From NCBI GenBank assembly GCA_963668015.2, contig CAXXCR010000003.1, forward strand, positions 43,730 through 107,729: a DNA stretch of 64,000 nucleotides. The letters are read 5' to 3'. The notes below the pieces were generated by a model. The model had not been told where the DNA came from, ran no database searches, and saw only the letters and a program-made list of their open reading frames with translations. The position numbers and the translations under genes were made by a program. This document shows, piece by piece, positions 45,274 to 55,063 of the stretch. Position 1 is the first letter of the stretch. Every line of letters starts with the position of its first letter. The DNA is from Ilyobacter_A sp963668015 (GTDB lineage Bacteria; Fusobacteriota; Fusobacteriia; Fusobacteriales; Fusobacteriaceae).

Positions 45274-46881
45274 TTACATCTGGCTTGCAGCCATTAAAAA
45301 TGGAACGACCTGTTTTTTTCTAGAAACTACACTTTCTAGCCAAGCCATATCATCTTCTAATTTCACTTTAAATGCTTTTTCCACAAGGTCCGCCTTGTCC
45401 CCGATGGATATAACCATTGACCCGTTGTTTACTATATCTGTTATAAGTAAAAGCGAAGCATTGTAAGAGTTCTCTTCAAGCCTTTGACCCATAACCTCTA
45501 AAAGATCTCCCTTTTTCTCTAAAAGCCCCTGTACATCAACAGTGTTTACCTGAGCTATGGAAACAAGCGAGTCCGCCATTTTAAATTCTTTCATATCCAG
45601 AGTTATGATCTCCATAGGAGTTTTGTCTCCAAGTGATGTGCCGGCTATAAGCATATCCATACCGTACTTTTTATAGTCAACTTCAACTATTTCTGCTAGT
45701 TCTTTTGCAGCGACGATATCTTTTTCAGTGCAAGTAGGTGATTTGAAAAGAAGTGTATCTGAAAGTATAGCACTGAGCATAAGACCAGATGTTTTTTTCG
45801 AAGGAACAACCTCAGCTTCCTTGAAAAGGTTGTAAACTATTGTAGATGAACATCCAACAGAGTCAGCTCTTATCATAAGAGGCTCGTTGGTTGCAAAGTT
45901 ACCGAATTTATGGTGGTCAACAATCTCTAATATTTGAGCCTTGTCTACACCGTCAACAGACTGGCTTCTTTCATTGTGGTCTACAAGGATAACTTTTTTT
46001 CTGTTGTAGCTGATAAGGTTTTTCGAGTGAATAGAACCGCAAACTTTTCCTTCCGCATTTACTACTGGGAAGTGAGTTTGGTCAGCTTCCTTCATTATGT
46101 CCTGTATCTCGTCGATAAAGTCATTCAGTTTGAACTGGAAAAAAGTTTTATTTTTTAATATTCCTGAAACTGAAATGGATTTAGTTATCAGCTTTAATGT
46201 TTTAAAATAAGATTTGTTGACTTTCATTATCGCACATTCTTTCCCGGCTCTAGGTATAACCTCGTCATTTGAGTCGGTACAAACTATGATGCATCTAGCA
46301 CCAGCCTGGATAGCTTTGTCGATATTGAAATCAGTAGTAGTAATAAGTATGTCCCCATTTGAAATCGTGTCCATGTCTGAAACTGTTTTTATGTGACCTG
46401 TTATAGGGCCGCTTGGATAAGTTCCGCTGATTATTTCAGATTCCAAAACTTCTTTAAGGTTTTCAAAAGTAGCCTTAAATCTGTAAAGTATGTCCTCTTG
46501 GTTTAATTCCAAATAAGTGCTTGCTATTTCAGATATAGAAATCATACCTTCTAGGTATCCCTTTTCATCTATGACAGGTATACTTGAAAGGTTTTTCTTC
46601 ATCATAAGGTCAAGCGCCTTTTGAAGTGAATCAGAGTGTTTTACTATCTCCGGCTGGATAGATTTCAGGTCTCCTATTTCAGGACGTACAGTTTCAATAA
46701 GTGGAGGGAACTTGGCCTGGAAGTGTTTTAAGGCAAATTCAGTTTCTTTGCTGATTTCTCCAAGTCTTACTGCACGAGCATCCATCCCCTGTAATTTTTT
46801 AAGTTCTGCATAAGCTATTGCAGAACAGATAGAGTCTGTGTCTGGGTTTTTGTGTCCGAAAACCAATATTTTATCTTTCAT
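45274..46881 (-). CDS. ppaC: Manganese-dependent inorganic pyrophosphatase, long form with CBS and DRTGG domains
   Basis: This is a family II pyrophosphatase of 535 residues. The DHH phosphoesterase motifs are GHKNPDTDSICSA at the N-terminus, VDHNE and EIVDHH around residue 300, and the DHHA2 domain carries SRKKQVVP near the end. About 240 residues are inserted between the first and second DHH motifs: a CBS pair (IVKHSDSLQKALDLM.. and IMKEADQTHFPVV) flanking a DRTGG domain. In characterised enzymes this insert binds AMP, ATP or diadenosine polyphosphates and tunes activity to energy state. The ATG follows GGGAGGAAG. Confidence 0.92.
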   Translation of the reverse strand: MKDKILVFGHKNPDTDSICSAIAYAELKKLQGMDARAVRLGEISKETEFALKHFQAKFPPLIETVRPEIGDLKSIQPEIVKHSDSLQKALDLMMKKNLSSIPVIDEKGYLEGMISISEIASTYLELNQEDILYRFKATFENLKEVLESEIISGTYPSGPITGHIKTVSDMDTISNGDILITTTDFNIDKAIQAGARCIIVCTDSNDEVIPRAGKECAIMKVNKSYFKTLKLITKSISVSGILKNKTFFQFKLNDFIDEIQDIMKEADQTHFPVVNAEGKVCGSIHSKNLISYNRKKVILVDHNERSQSVDGVDKAQILEIVDHHKFGNFATNEPLMIRADSVGCSSTIVYNLFKEAEVVPSKKTSGLMLSAILSDTLLFKSPTCTEKDIVAAKELAEIVEVDYKKYGMDMLIAGTSLGDKTPMEIITLDMKEFKMADSLVSIAQVNTVDVQGLLEKKGDLLEVMGQRLEENSYNASLLLITDIVNNGSMVISIGDKADLVEKAFKVKLEDDMAWLESVVSRKKQVVPFLMAASQM

Positions 46882-47090
46882 CTCTTCCTCCCGAATAAAA
46901 TATATTAATGTATTAATAAATTAAGATTATACTATATCAAAATTAGAATAAAGTATATCACATGTCACGGTAAAAGTTAAGTATTTTGTACAATGCTTTA
47001 ACTGAGATTTTAAATTGTAGTAGTTTGAAAAGACATTAAAATGATTCAAGCATACTTTTTAGTTAAAGTAACTAAAAAGTATGTAATGAA
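46882..47090. other. Intergenic DNA left of repeat copy D, with a 14-bp hairpin
   Basis: CATACTTTTTAGTT pairs perfectly with AACTAAAAAGTATG (about 47051-47083) immediately beside repeat copy D. A TATAAT-like sequence for the minus-strand pyrophosphatase gene lies at 46931-46926. Nothing else is recognised. Confidence 0.5.
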
Positions 47091-47363
47091 ATATTGAATT
47101 TTTTATAAGTACATAAAAACCTTTTTTGGTCACGAATCACATTAATGGACACAAATTCAAATACAAAACCTTGTTCACAGAGTGGCACAGAGAACGGCTA
47201 AAAATCTTTAGCTATTAAGGTTTTAAATGATTAGTGAGATTAGTGTAATTCGTGACAGAATATGATTTTTACTTTAATAATCTTCTCTGTGCACCTCTTA
47301 TTTTAAATCTCTGCGAAACTCTGTGTCCAAAAAAGGTTTTGTAATAAATTAAGTAATTTATTG
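47091..47363 (-). repeat. Interspersed noncoding repeat, copy D
   Basis: Orientation as copy B: GGTCACGAATCACATTAATGG-acacaaat, TTCACAGAGTGGCACAGAG, then ATTAGTGAGATTAGTGTAATTCGTGAC, then CTCTGTGCACC..CTCTGCGAAACTCTGTGTCC. It starts at ATATTGAATTTT. Between it and ligA only a probable -10 (TATAAT, about 47456-47461) is seen. Confidence 0.88.
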
Positions 47364-47495
47364 ATAAATTTCAAGGAACAATTTTAGTTGAAATTTAAAG
47401 ATAGCTTGCTCATAGATTTTGAAATTAAATCAGTTTATATTTGAGGCAGATATGTGATATAATATTTTTTGGAAAAAATATTAGGAGGGAAAATC

Positions 47496-49505
47496 TTGGA
47501 TGATAGGATCATAAGCAGAGTGAGGGAACTGAGGGAAAAAATTGAGAGATACAATTACTTTTATTATGTTAAAAATGAGAGTATTGTATCGGACTATGAA
47601 TATGATAAATTGTTGAAAGAGTTGGAAGATTACGAGGGGGAATATCCGGAACTGAAAGATGAGAATTCGCCGAGCCAAATAGTGGGTTCCAGCTTGAAGG
47701 AGACCAAGTTTACAAAGGTAGTCCACAAAAAACCTATGCTGAGCCTTTCAAATACTTATAATATAAAAGATGTAGAAGATTTTAATACCAGGGTAAAAAA
47801 AATCTTGAGTTCAGAGCAGAATATAGACTATGTTTTGGAGCTCAAACTTGACGGTCTCAGTATAAGCCTGCACTACGAAAAAGGAGTACTGGTACAGGGT
47901 CTTACCCGTGGCGACGGGAGCATAGGGGAAGATGTAACTGAGAACATAATGCAGATATCCAGCATACCTAGATTCTTGAAAGATGAAGTGGATATCGAAG
48001 TCAGGGGTGAGATAGTTCTGCCGCTAAGTGAATTCGAAAAGCTCAACGAGGTAAGGGTGAAAAATGAGGAAGAACCTTTTGCCAACCCGAGGAATGCTGC
48101 AAGCGGGACACTGAGACAGCTTGATTCTGAGATAGTAAAGCAGAGGAACCTTGACTGCTATTTTTACTATTTGGTGGACAGCGAGCAGCATGGGGTAGCA
48201 AAACACAACGAGAGTTTGAAATATATAGCTGAGCTTGGATTCAAAACCACGGGGATATACGATGTCTGTAAAAGTATAGACGAGCTGGAAGAAAGGATAC
48301 AATACTGGGAGGAACACAGGGAAAATCTAGACTATGAAACTGACGGTATGGTTATAAAAGTAGACCAATTAGGGTTTTATGATAAGCTCGGCGCAACTAC
48401 TAAAAGCCCGAGGTGGGCCATTGCTTATAAGTTTCCGGCAAAACAGGTGAGTACAAGACTGCTTGATGTAAGCTACCAGGTTGGAAGAATGGGGACGGTT
48501 ACCCCTGTTGCCGAGCTGGAGCCGGTGGAGGTATCTGGAAGTGTGGTAAGAAGGGCAAGCCTTCACAATTTTGACGAGATAAAGAGAAAAGAGATAAAAA
48601 TAGGAGATAAGGTATTCATAGAAAAAGCTGCTGAGATAATCCCTCAGGTTGTAAGGGTTGTAAAAGAGGCAAGAAGTGGTGAAGAACGTGAGATAGTAGA
48701 GCCGGAAAAATGTCCTGTATGCGGCGGGGAACTGGAGAGAAAACTCGGTGAGGTAGCCCTGAAATGTATGAATGACAGGTGCCCTGCAAAACTACAAAGA
48801 AGGATAGAGTATTTTGTTTCAAGGGATGCGATGAATATAGACGGTCTAGGAACAAAGATAGTTGAGAGATTCATAGAGATAGGAAAACTTAAAGATGTAA
48901 GTGATGTATATGATCTGCACCTTTACAGGGAGGAACTTGAAAACCTGGAAAAAATGGGGAAAAAAAGTGTGGAAAACCTGATACTCTCAATAGAAGAGAG
49001 TAAGAAAAGAGAGTATTCCAAGACGCTTTATGCACTTGGGATCCCATTCGTAGGTAAGTATCTGGCAAATGTTTTGTCCGTAGAAAGCAAAAATATAGAC
49101 AGGCTGATGGAGATGGGTGAGGAGGAACTACTTACAATAGACGGAGTCGGTAAAAAAGTGGCACATTCTGTATACCAATTCTTTAAAAATGAGGATAATC
49201 TGGCAATGATAGACAGGTTGAAAAATTACGGAGTTAATTTTCAGGAAAAAAGTTCAGAGGGGACCGGAGAAGAATTAAAATTCAAAGGGAAAACTTTTTT
49301 GGCAACTGGCAAATTAAAACACTATACAAGAAACGGAATAAAAGAGGTAATAGAAAAATTTGGAGGAGAAAACCTAAGTGGTGTCAGCAAAAAACTGGAT
49401 TATCTGATAGTTGGAGAAAAGGCTGGATCCAAATTGAAAAAGGCTCAAGAGCTTGGAAACATTACAATATTGAGTGAGGAAGAATTTTTAAATATGATTT
49501 CCTAA
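47496..49505 (+). CDS. ligA: NAD-dependent DNA ligase
   Basis: This enzyme seals nicks in DNA replication and repair. The adenylated lysine is Lys117 in LELKLDGLSISL. The Cys4 zinc finger is CPVCGGEL..ALKCMNDRCPAKL, followed by helix-hairpin-helix repeats and a C-terminal BRCT domain. The frame opens at TTG 47469, which would be at the transcript start. TTG 47496, six bases after TTAGGAGGG, gives 669 residues, the family norm. A short hairpin follows the gene. Confidence 0.94.
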   Translation: MDDRIISRVRELREKIERYNYFYYVKNESIVSDYEYDKLLKELEDYEGEYPELKDENSPSQIVGSSLKETKFTKVVHKKPMLSLSNTYNIKDVEDFNTRVKKILSSEQNIDYVLELKLDGLSISLHYEKGVLVQGLTRGDGSIGEDVTENIMQISSIPRFLKDEVDIEVRGEIVLPLSEFEKLNEVRVKNEEEPFANPRNAASGTLRQLDSEIVKQRNLDCYFYYLVDSEQHGVAKHNESLKYIAELGFKTTGIYDVCKSIDELEERIQYWEEHRENLDYETDGMVIKVDQLGFYDKLGATTKSPRWAIAYKFPAKQVSTRLLDVSYQVGRMGTVTPVAELEPVEVSGSVVRRASLHNFDEIKRKEIKIGDKVFIEKAAEIIPQVVRVVKEARSGEEREIVEPEKCPVCGGELERKLGEVALKCMNDRCPAKLQRRIEYFVSRDAMNIDGLGTKIVERFIEIGKLKDVSDVYDLHLYREELENLEKMGKKSVENLILSIEESKKREYSKTLYALGIPFVGKYLANVLSVESKNIDRLMEMGEEELLTIDGVGKKVAHSVYQFFKNEDNLAMIDRLKNYGVNFQEKSSEGTGEELKFKGKTFLATGKLKHYTRNGIKEVIEKFGGENLSGVSKKLDYLIVGEKAGSKLKKAQELGNITILSEEEFLNMIS

Positions 49506-49530
49506 AAGGGACTTTAGTCCCTTTTAGTAT
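49503..49530 (+). terminator. Probable terminator after ligA
   Basis: CTAAAAGGGAC pairs with GTCCCTTTTAG over a 3-nt loop; the T-tail is short (TATTTTAT). Confidence 0.6.
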
Positions 49531-49581
49531 TTTATGCGTCAAAAAAGTATGTTTCTAGAGGGTAAAAGATTGCTGCATTGA

Positions 49582-49611
49582 TTGACTGTGGCTATTTTTA
49601 TGTGATAAAAT
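49582..49611 (+). promoter_or_regulatory. Promoter of secA
   Basis: TTGACT (49582-49587), 18 bp and TAAAAT (49606-49611). The leader is about 35 nt. Confidence 0.6.
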
Positions 49612-49653
49612 AGTATAGGCTTAAAATGTAGGAAACGGAAGGAGAAGCAACTA

Positions 49654-52347
49654 ATGATTAACACAGTGATGAAGAAAATTTTCGGTACTAAAAATGACAG
49701 AGAAATAAAAAGAATGATGAAAATAGTAGAGGAGATAAACAAGCTTGAACCAGATGTTGAAAAACTTAAAGATGAGCAGCTGAAAGCAAAGACTGCAGAG
49801 TTCAGAGAAAGAGTTGAAAATGGAGAAACTCTTGACGACATATTGGTGGAAGCTTTTGCAGTTGTAAGGGAAGCGGCAAATAGATCCCTTGGTATGAGGC
49901 ACTTTGATGTGCAGCTTATCGGTGGTGTAGTTCTTCATGAGGGAAAAATCGCCGAGATGAAAACAGGTGAAGGTAAAACCCTTGTGGCAACTTGTGCGGT
50001 TTATTTAAACTCCTTACAGGGCAAGGGCGCACACGTTGTAACCGTAAATGACTATCTTGCAAAACGTGACAGCGACCTCATGGGAAGGGTATACAAATTT
50101 TTGGGGCTCACAGTTGGAGTAATATACAACAATATGCCGATGGAGGAAAGAAAAGAGGCATATGAATGTGACATAGTTTACGGGACAAACAGCGAGTTTG
50201 GATTTGATTACCTAAGGGATAATATGGTCACAAGAATAGAAGACAAGGTGCAAAAGAAGCTACACTACTGCATTGTAGATGAAGTTGACTCCATTCTTAT
50301 AGATGAAGCAAGGACCCCTCTTATCATTTCCGGTCCTGCAGAAGACACTACGAAGTGGTACAAGATATTCAACCAGGTTGCAGGACAGCTGGTTAGAAGT
50401 TACGAAACAGAAAAAATAAAGGATCCTAAGCTAAAGAGGTCAGGAGAGATCCCTGATGAAAAATGGGGAGACTATGAGGTAGACGAAAAGGGAAGCACAA
50501 TCGTCTTGACAGAAAAGGGTATAAAGAAAGTAGAGAAGACGCTGCAGTTGGAAAACCTGTATGCCCCTGAAAATATAGAGCTTACCCACTACCTGAACCA
50601 GGCTTTGAAAGCAAAGGAACTATTTGAACTTGACAGGGACTACCTTTTAAGGGACGGACAGGTAATTATAATAGATGAATTTACAGGAAGGGCTATGGAA
50701 GGAAGAAGATATTCTGATGGACTTCACCAGGCTATAGAGGCAAAGGAAAACGTCGACATAGCGGGAGAAAATCAAACCCTTGCAAGCATAACACTTCAAA
50801 ATTACTTTAGAATGTACAAAAAACTTTCTGGTATGACAGGGACAGCAGAAACAGAAGCGGCAGAATTTGCCCACACTTACAAGCTGGAGGTAATAGTTAT
50901 ACCTACACATAAACCTGTTATAAGAGACGATATGGCTGACCTTGTATATAAAACTCATTCTGAAAAAGTAAACGCTATACTGGACAGGATCGTCGAGTTA
51001 AATGATAAAGGGCAGCCGGTTCTAGTGGGGACCATATCGATATCCAACTCTGAGATGCTTTCTTCACACCTGAAAAAAAGAGGTGTTATACATAATGTCC
51101 TTAATGCAAAATACCATGCAAAAGAAGCTGAAATAGTAGCTCAGGCAGGTAGAAAAGGAGCTGTTACAATAGCCACTAACATGGCAGGAAGGGGAACAGA
51201 CATAATGCTAGGGGGAAACCCTGAATTTATGGCAGTAGGAGAGCTTGGAGCGAGAGATGCTGAAGGTTATGAAGATGTGCTTGATAAATATAAAGGACAG
51301 TGTGAGTCAGAAAAAACTGAAGTACTGGAACTCGGTGGGCTGTTTATCCTGGGTACAGAGAGACACGAAAGTAGACGTATAGATAACCAGTTAAGAGGTC
51401 GTTCCGGAAGACAGGGTGATCCTGGTGCAAGTGAATTTTACCTTTCATTAGAAGATGAACTGATGAGGCTGTTTGGTTCTGATAGAGTTGCCAATGTAAT
51501 GGAGAGGCTTGGATTCCCAGAAGGTGAGCCTATAACGCATAAAGTTATAACTAAGGCTATAGAGAACGCACAGAAAAAAGTGGAGTCTAGAAACTTTGGA
51601 ATTAGGAAATCACTGCTTGAATTTGACGACGTAATGAACAAGCAAAGAGAGGTTATATACACCAGCAGAAATGAATCCTTGGCAAGAGAAGATCTTAAAG
51701 ATACAGTTCTAAATATGCTAAGAGACAGTGTGTACGATGCAGCTTATGAAAATCTTGCGGGAGAAATAAAAGAAAACTGGGATATAGATGGTTTTGCTGA
51801 AAAAATAAATGACCTTTACGGGTATGAAATAAGCGATAAAAAAGAGTACCTAACTATGGACATTGAGACATATGCAAACAAAATCAACGAAAAACTTGTT
51901 GAACTCTATAATGCCAGGGAAGAAGAAATTTCCAGTGACATTATGAGAAGGCTTGAAAAATACATACTTCTTGAGGTTGTTGATGCCAGATGGAGAGAAA
52001 ATCTGAAAACTTTGGACTCTTTGAAAGAGGGTATATACTTAAGGTCTTACGGTCAAAAAGACCCTATTGTGGAATATAAAATATTAAGTGGAGAACTTTA
52101 TAATAAAATGCTTGCTACAATAAAACAGGAAATATCATCTTATATGTTTAAGATAAAAATAAGAGAAAGATCAGAGAAAGAGTTGGAGGTAAAAAGACAA
52201 CCTACAGAAAGAGTGGTTTATTCCCACGGGAATGAAAGTGAGGATGAGATAAATAAACAGAGAAGTTCTCACAAAATAGGGAGAAATGACCTTTGTCCAT
52301 GTGGCAGCGGGAAAAAATATAAAAAATGTTGTGGAAGAGCACAATAA
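49654..52347 (+). CDS. secA: Preprotein translocase ATPase SecA
   Basis: This motor ATPase drives secretion through SecYEG. Walker A is MKTGEGKTLVA near residue 107, followed by VTVNDYLAKRD, DEVDSILIDEARTPLIISG and TNMAGRGTDI with GRSGRQGD in the second motor domain. The C-terminal zinc-binding tail is complete (GRNDLCPCGSGKKYKKCC), which binds SecB or ribosomes. The 897-residue length is usual. The ATG follows GGAAGGAGAAG. The lipoprotein gene follows after 12 bp. Confidence 0.96.
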   Translation: MINTVMKKIFGTKNDREIKRMMKIVEEINKLEPDVEKLKDEQLKAKTAEFRERVENGETLDDILVEAFAVVREAANRSLGMRHFDVQLIGGVVLHEGKIAEMKTGEGKTLVATCAVYLNSLQGKGAHVVTVNDYLAKRDSDLMGRVYKFLGLTVGVIYNNMPMEERKEAYECDIVYGTNSEFGFDYLRDNMVTRIEDKVQKKLHYCIVDEVDSILIDEARTPLIISGPAEDTTKWYKIFNQVAGQLVRSYETEKIKDPKLKRSGEIPDEKWGDYEVDEKGSTIVLTEKGIKKVEKTLQLENLYAPENIELTHYLNQALKAKELFELDRDYLLRDGQVIIIDEFTGRAMEGRRYSDGLHQAIEAKENVDIAGENQTLASITLQNYFRMYKKLSGMTGTAETEAAEFAHTYKLEVIVIPTHKPVIRDDMADLVYKTHSEKVNAILDRIVELNDKGQPVLVGTISISNSEMLSSHLKKRGVIHNVLNAKYHAKEAEIVAQAGRKGAVTIATNMAGRGTDIMLGGNPEFMAVGELGARDAEGYEDVLDKYKGQCESEKTEVLELGGLFILGTERHESRRIDNQLRGRSGRQGDPGASEFYLSLEDELMRLFGSDRVANVMERLGFPEGEPITHKVITKAIENAQKKVESRNFGIRKSLLEFDDVMNKQREVIYTSRNESLAREDLKDTVLNMLRDSVYDAAYENLAGEIKENWDIDGFAEKINDLYGYEISDKKEYLTMDIETYANKINEKLVELYNAREEEISSDIMRRLEKYILLEVVDARWRENLKTLDSLKEGIYLRSYGQKDPIVEYKILSGELYNKMLATIKQEISSYMFKIKIRERSEKELEVKRQPTERVVYSHGNESEDEINKQRSSHKIGRNDLCPCGSGKKYKKCCGRAQ

Positions 52348-52359
52348 GGAGTTGAAACG

Positions 52360-52884
52360 ATGAAAATTTATAAGCTTGGTTTGCTGGGAGTTTTTATAAT
52401 GCTATTAACAGCTTGTTCAGGACTCACAGTTGGGGAAGGCAAACTTTCTTTGAAAAAGGACAAAGAAGAGAAGGTAGTTATAGAAAAGTATAAACTTAGA
52501 GATGAGAATCTAAAGGATCCTAAAGGATTTTTGGATACATTGGTAAGAGAATCTTACCTTAGGTTGGAGACGCCGTCATCACACATAATGAACATGGTGC
52601 TCAGCAATAAAGAGAAAGATCTTGTCAATTCTTATGCTAAACTGGATGATCTGGATAAAAAGCAGGTTAAAAAGCTGAGAAAACTTCTCAACTCGCTTCT
52701 TGGAAGAAGGGCATTCTTCAATGAGAATGCTTGGTACAACAGGAAGGTATCTCAGAATATACTTGAGCTTGCAGTAATTTCAAAGAAGGAAAAACTCAGT
52801 AGGAAAGAACTTAAAAACTTAAATGCGAGAGCTTTGTATGAGGCATATCCTGAGTATTTTTCAAATTTAGAAAAATGGAAATAG
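52360..52884 (+). CDS. Putative lipoprotein of unknown function
   Basis: The N-terminus MKIYKLGLLGVFIMLLTACSG is a type II signal peptide with a lipobox LTAC, so the mature protein should be lipid-anchored at Cys19. The remainder (about 155 residues) is charged and helical (for example KQVKKLRKLLNSLLGRRAFFNENAWYNRKVSQNILELAV) with no recognised domain. Co-transcription with secA, 12 bp upstream, is likely and a terminator follows. Function unknown. Confidence 0.75.
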   Translation: MKIYKLGLLGVFIMLLTACSGLTVGEGKLSLKKDKEEKVVIEKYKLRDENLKDPKGFLDTLVRESYLRLETPSSHIMNMVLSNKEKDLVNSYAKLDDLDKKQVKKLRKLLNSLLGRRAFFNENAWYNRKVSQNILELAVISKKEKLSRKELKNLNARALYEAYPEYFSNLEKWK

Positions 52885-52910
52885 TCCACTTTTGTGGGCT
52901 TTTCTTTTTA
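52883..52910 (+). terminator. Terminator after the secA-lipoprotein pair
   Basis: AGTCCAC (52883-52889) pairs with GTGGGCT (52894-52900), followed by a T-rich tail. Confidence 0.65.
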
Positions 52911-52985
52911 GTTTTTTATATATTTTTAGGGTGGAGTAAAACATAGCCTATTATTAAAGTTTAATTTAAAATATTGACTTTCTAT

Positions 52986-53016
52986 ACTTACTTTCTATTA
53001 AGGAAAAGAAAGTAAG
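52986..53016. repeat. Short hairpin resembling the left end of the 44.2-kb element
   Basis: CTTACTTTCT pairs with AGAAAGTAAG around ATTAAGGAAA. The sequence is similar to the CTTACTTCCTTTTC hairpin at 44217 and may be a solo end or relic. Confidence 0.4.
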
Positions 53017-53074
53017 CTTCTAAACAGATCAATAATTTATTATGAAGGTAAAAGTAGTTATTAGGAGGATAAAT

Positions 53075-53926
53075 ATGGTAGATTTACATATGCACTCAAG
53101 GTGTTCTGACGGTACTTTAGAACCCGAAGAACTTGTGCAGCTGGCAAAAAAAAGAGGAGTAAAGGTAATAGCTCTTACAGACCATGATAGTGTAGATGGC
53201 TTGAAGAGAGCCGGGAAAGAGGCTGAAAAACAGGGGATAACGCTTATAAACGGGATAGAGTTTTCTACTGACCATTTTGGTAAAGAGGTGCATATTCTTG
53301 GATATTTTCTAGATCTTGGTGATAAGAAGTTTTTGTCTAAATTGGGAGAACTTAAAATTGAAAGGGAGACTAGGGCAAAACAGATCTTGAAAAAACTATG
53401 TGACAGAGGGCTGGAGCTCAAGATGGAGGATGTCTTAGCCGAGGTCACTGGACCAGTTCTAAGCAGGACGCATATAGCAAATGCAATGATGAAAAAAGGG
53501 TATGTGTATACAAGGTCGGAGGCGTTTAAGCAGTATCTAGGGCAAGGCGGTTCTGCGTATGTTCCGAAGACAATATTAAGTCCAAAGGAAGCGGTGCACC
53601 TGATAAGGGAAAATGGAGGAATAGCAGCACTAGCGCACCCAAAATTAATAAAAATGGGTCGGGAAAAAATAATGAAATTTATAGATGAACTGGCAGATGA
53701 GGGTTTGGAAGCTGTGGAGACCTACTATCCGAGTTACAGTAAGGAAGAGGTTGAATTTTATGAGGATATATGTAGGGAGAGGGGGCTTTTGGAAACCGGA
53801 GGATCCGATTTCCATGGATTAAACCGAGAGGGTATACAGATCGGTGACGTAGATGTCCCTTTTTCGGTGTATGAAGGATTGAAGAAAAGAAATGAGACCA
53901 GGAAAACACTGATTGAAACTTTGTAG
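53075..53926 (+). CDS. PHP-domain phosphoesterase (RNase AM / TrpH-like)
   Basis: This metal-dependent PHP hydrolase has 283 residues. Motifs: DLHMHSRCSDG at the N-terminus, LTDHDSVDG, NGIEFST, ALAHPKLI and GSDFHG near the end. This set is that of YciV/TrpH proteins, which are 3',5'-nucleotide phosphatases or 5'-3' RNA trimming enzymes. The frame opens at 53042, but ATG 53075 after TTAGGAGGATAA is the start. It stands alone between secA and hldD. Confidence 0.88.
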   Translation: MVDLHMHSRCSDGTLEPEELVQLAKKRGVKVIALTDHDSVDGLKRAGKEAEKQGITLINGIEFSTDHFGKEVHILGYFLDLGDKKFLSKLGELKIERETRAKQILKKLCDRGLELKMEDVLAEVTGPVLSRTHIANAMMKKGYVYTRSEAFKQYLGQGGSAYVPKTILSPKEAVHLIRENGGIAALAHPKLIKMGREKIMKFIDELADEGLEAVETYYPSYSKEEVEFYEDICRERGLLETGGSDFHGLNREGIQIGDVDVPFSVYEGLKKRNETRKTLIETL

Positions 53927-54041
53927 AAAAAGTGTTAAAATAATCGGGGTTATTACAGGATTTAAATAGTTTTTAACGGTGATAGTATAAATTGAATTTA
54001 GTAAAGGATAAATTATTATCAAAATCAGGGAGGCGACTTAG

Positions 54042-55040
54042 ATGATATTAGTAACCGGTGCAGCAGGATTTATAGGGAGTGCCTTTGTATGGCAGTTAAA
54101 TGAAAACGGTATAAATGATATAATAATTTCTGATAAATTGCAGACAGAGGAAAAATGGAAAAATATAGCAAAAAGGGATTATTATGACTGGGTAGACAGG
54201 GACGAGTTGTTTGAGTGGCTGGAAGTAGAAGAGAATGCTGAAAAAATAAAAGCAATAGTACATATGGGAGCTTGTTCTGCGACAACGGAAAAAGACGGAG
54301 ACTTCCTAATGAAAAACAATTATGAGTACACAAAAAAATTATGGGATTTTGCAACGGAAAGACAAATTAATTTTATATATGCATCGTCAGCAGCGACTTA
54401 TGGAATGGGAGAGCAAGGGTACAATGATGAGATAGACCTTGAAGGACACAAGGCTTTAAGACCTCTGAACAAGTATGGATATTCTAAGAAAATATTCGAC
54501 GTATGGGCATTAAAGCAGGAAAAAACACCTAAACAGTGGGTTGGAATAAAGTTTTTCAATGTTTATGGGCCTCAAGAATATCACAAAGACAGAATGGCTT
54601 CGATGGTGTTCCATTCATTCAATCAGTATGTTGAAAACGGGTATGTGAAACTATTTAAGTCGCATAAAGACGGGTATGCAGACGGGATGCAGCTGAGAGA
54701 CTTTGTATATATAAAAGATGTTGTAAAAGTTATGAATTTTTTCCTAAATTCTGATGATAAATCCGGGATATACAACCTTGGTACTGGAAAAGAGAGGGCG
54801 TTTTATGACCTTACTTTCAACGTAATAAAAGCATCTGAAAAAGAAAAAGAAGTAAAAGCTAAAGATGTAATTAAGTTTGTTCCGATGCCTGAAGACCTTA
54901 GGGGTAGATATCAGTACTATACCAAGGCTGACATGGAAAAACTTAAGAAAGCAGGGTATACGGAGGAATTTTATTCATTAGAAGATGGGGTTATGGATTA
55001 CGTTGAGAATTATCTAATGAAAGAAGATCCTTACTTGTAA
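54042..55040 (+). CDS. hldD: ADP-L-glycero-D-manno-heptose 6-epimerase
   Basis: This short-chain-dehydrogenase-like epimerase makes the heptose of LPS inner core. The nucleotide-binding motif is GAAGFIGS (residues 6-13), the family motif HMGACSATTE, the catalytic Tyr-x-x-x-Lys is YGYSKK, and FFNVYGPQEYHKDRMASM is diagnostic for HldD. It shows that the organism makes heptose-containing LPS. The ATG follows GGGAGGCG. Confidence 0.95.
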   Translation: MILVTGAAGFIGSAFVWQLNENGINDIIISDKLQTEEKWKNIAKRDYYDWVDRDELFEWLEVEENAEKIKAIVHMGACSATTEKDGDFLMKNNYEYTKKLWDFATERQINFIYASSAATYGMGEQGYNDEIDLEGHKALRPLNKYGYSKKIFDVWALKQEKTPKQWVGIKFFNVYGPQEYHKDRMASMVFHSFNQYVENGYVKLFKSHKDGYADGMQLRDFVYIKDVVKVMNFFLNSDDKSGIYNLGTGKERAFYDLTFNVIKASEKEKEVKAKDVIKFVPMPEDLRGRYQYYTKADMEKLKKAGYTEEFYSLEDGVMDYVENYLMKEDPYL

Positions 55041-55063
55041 AATTTGATCTTATGGGGGGAAGC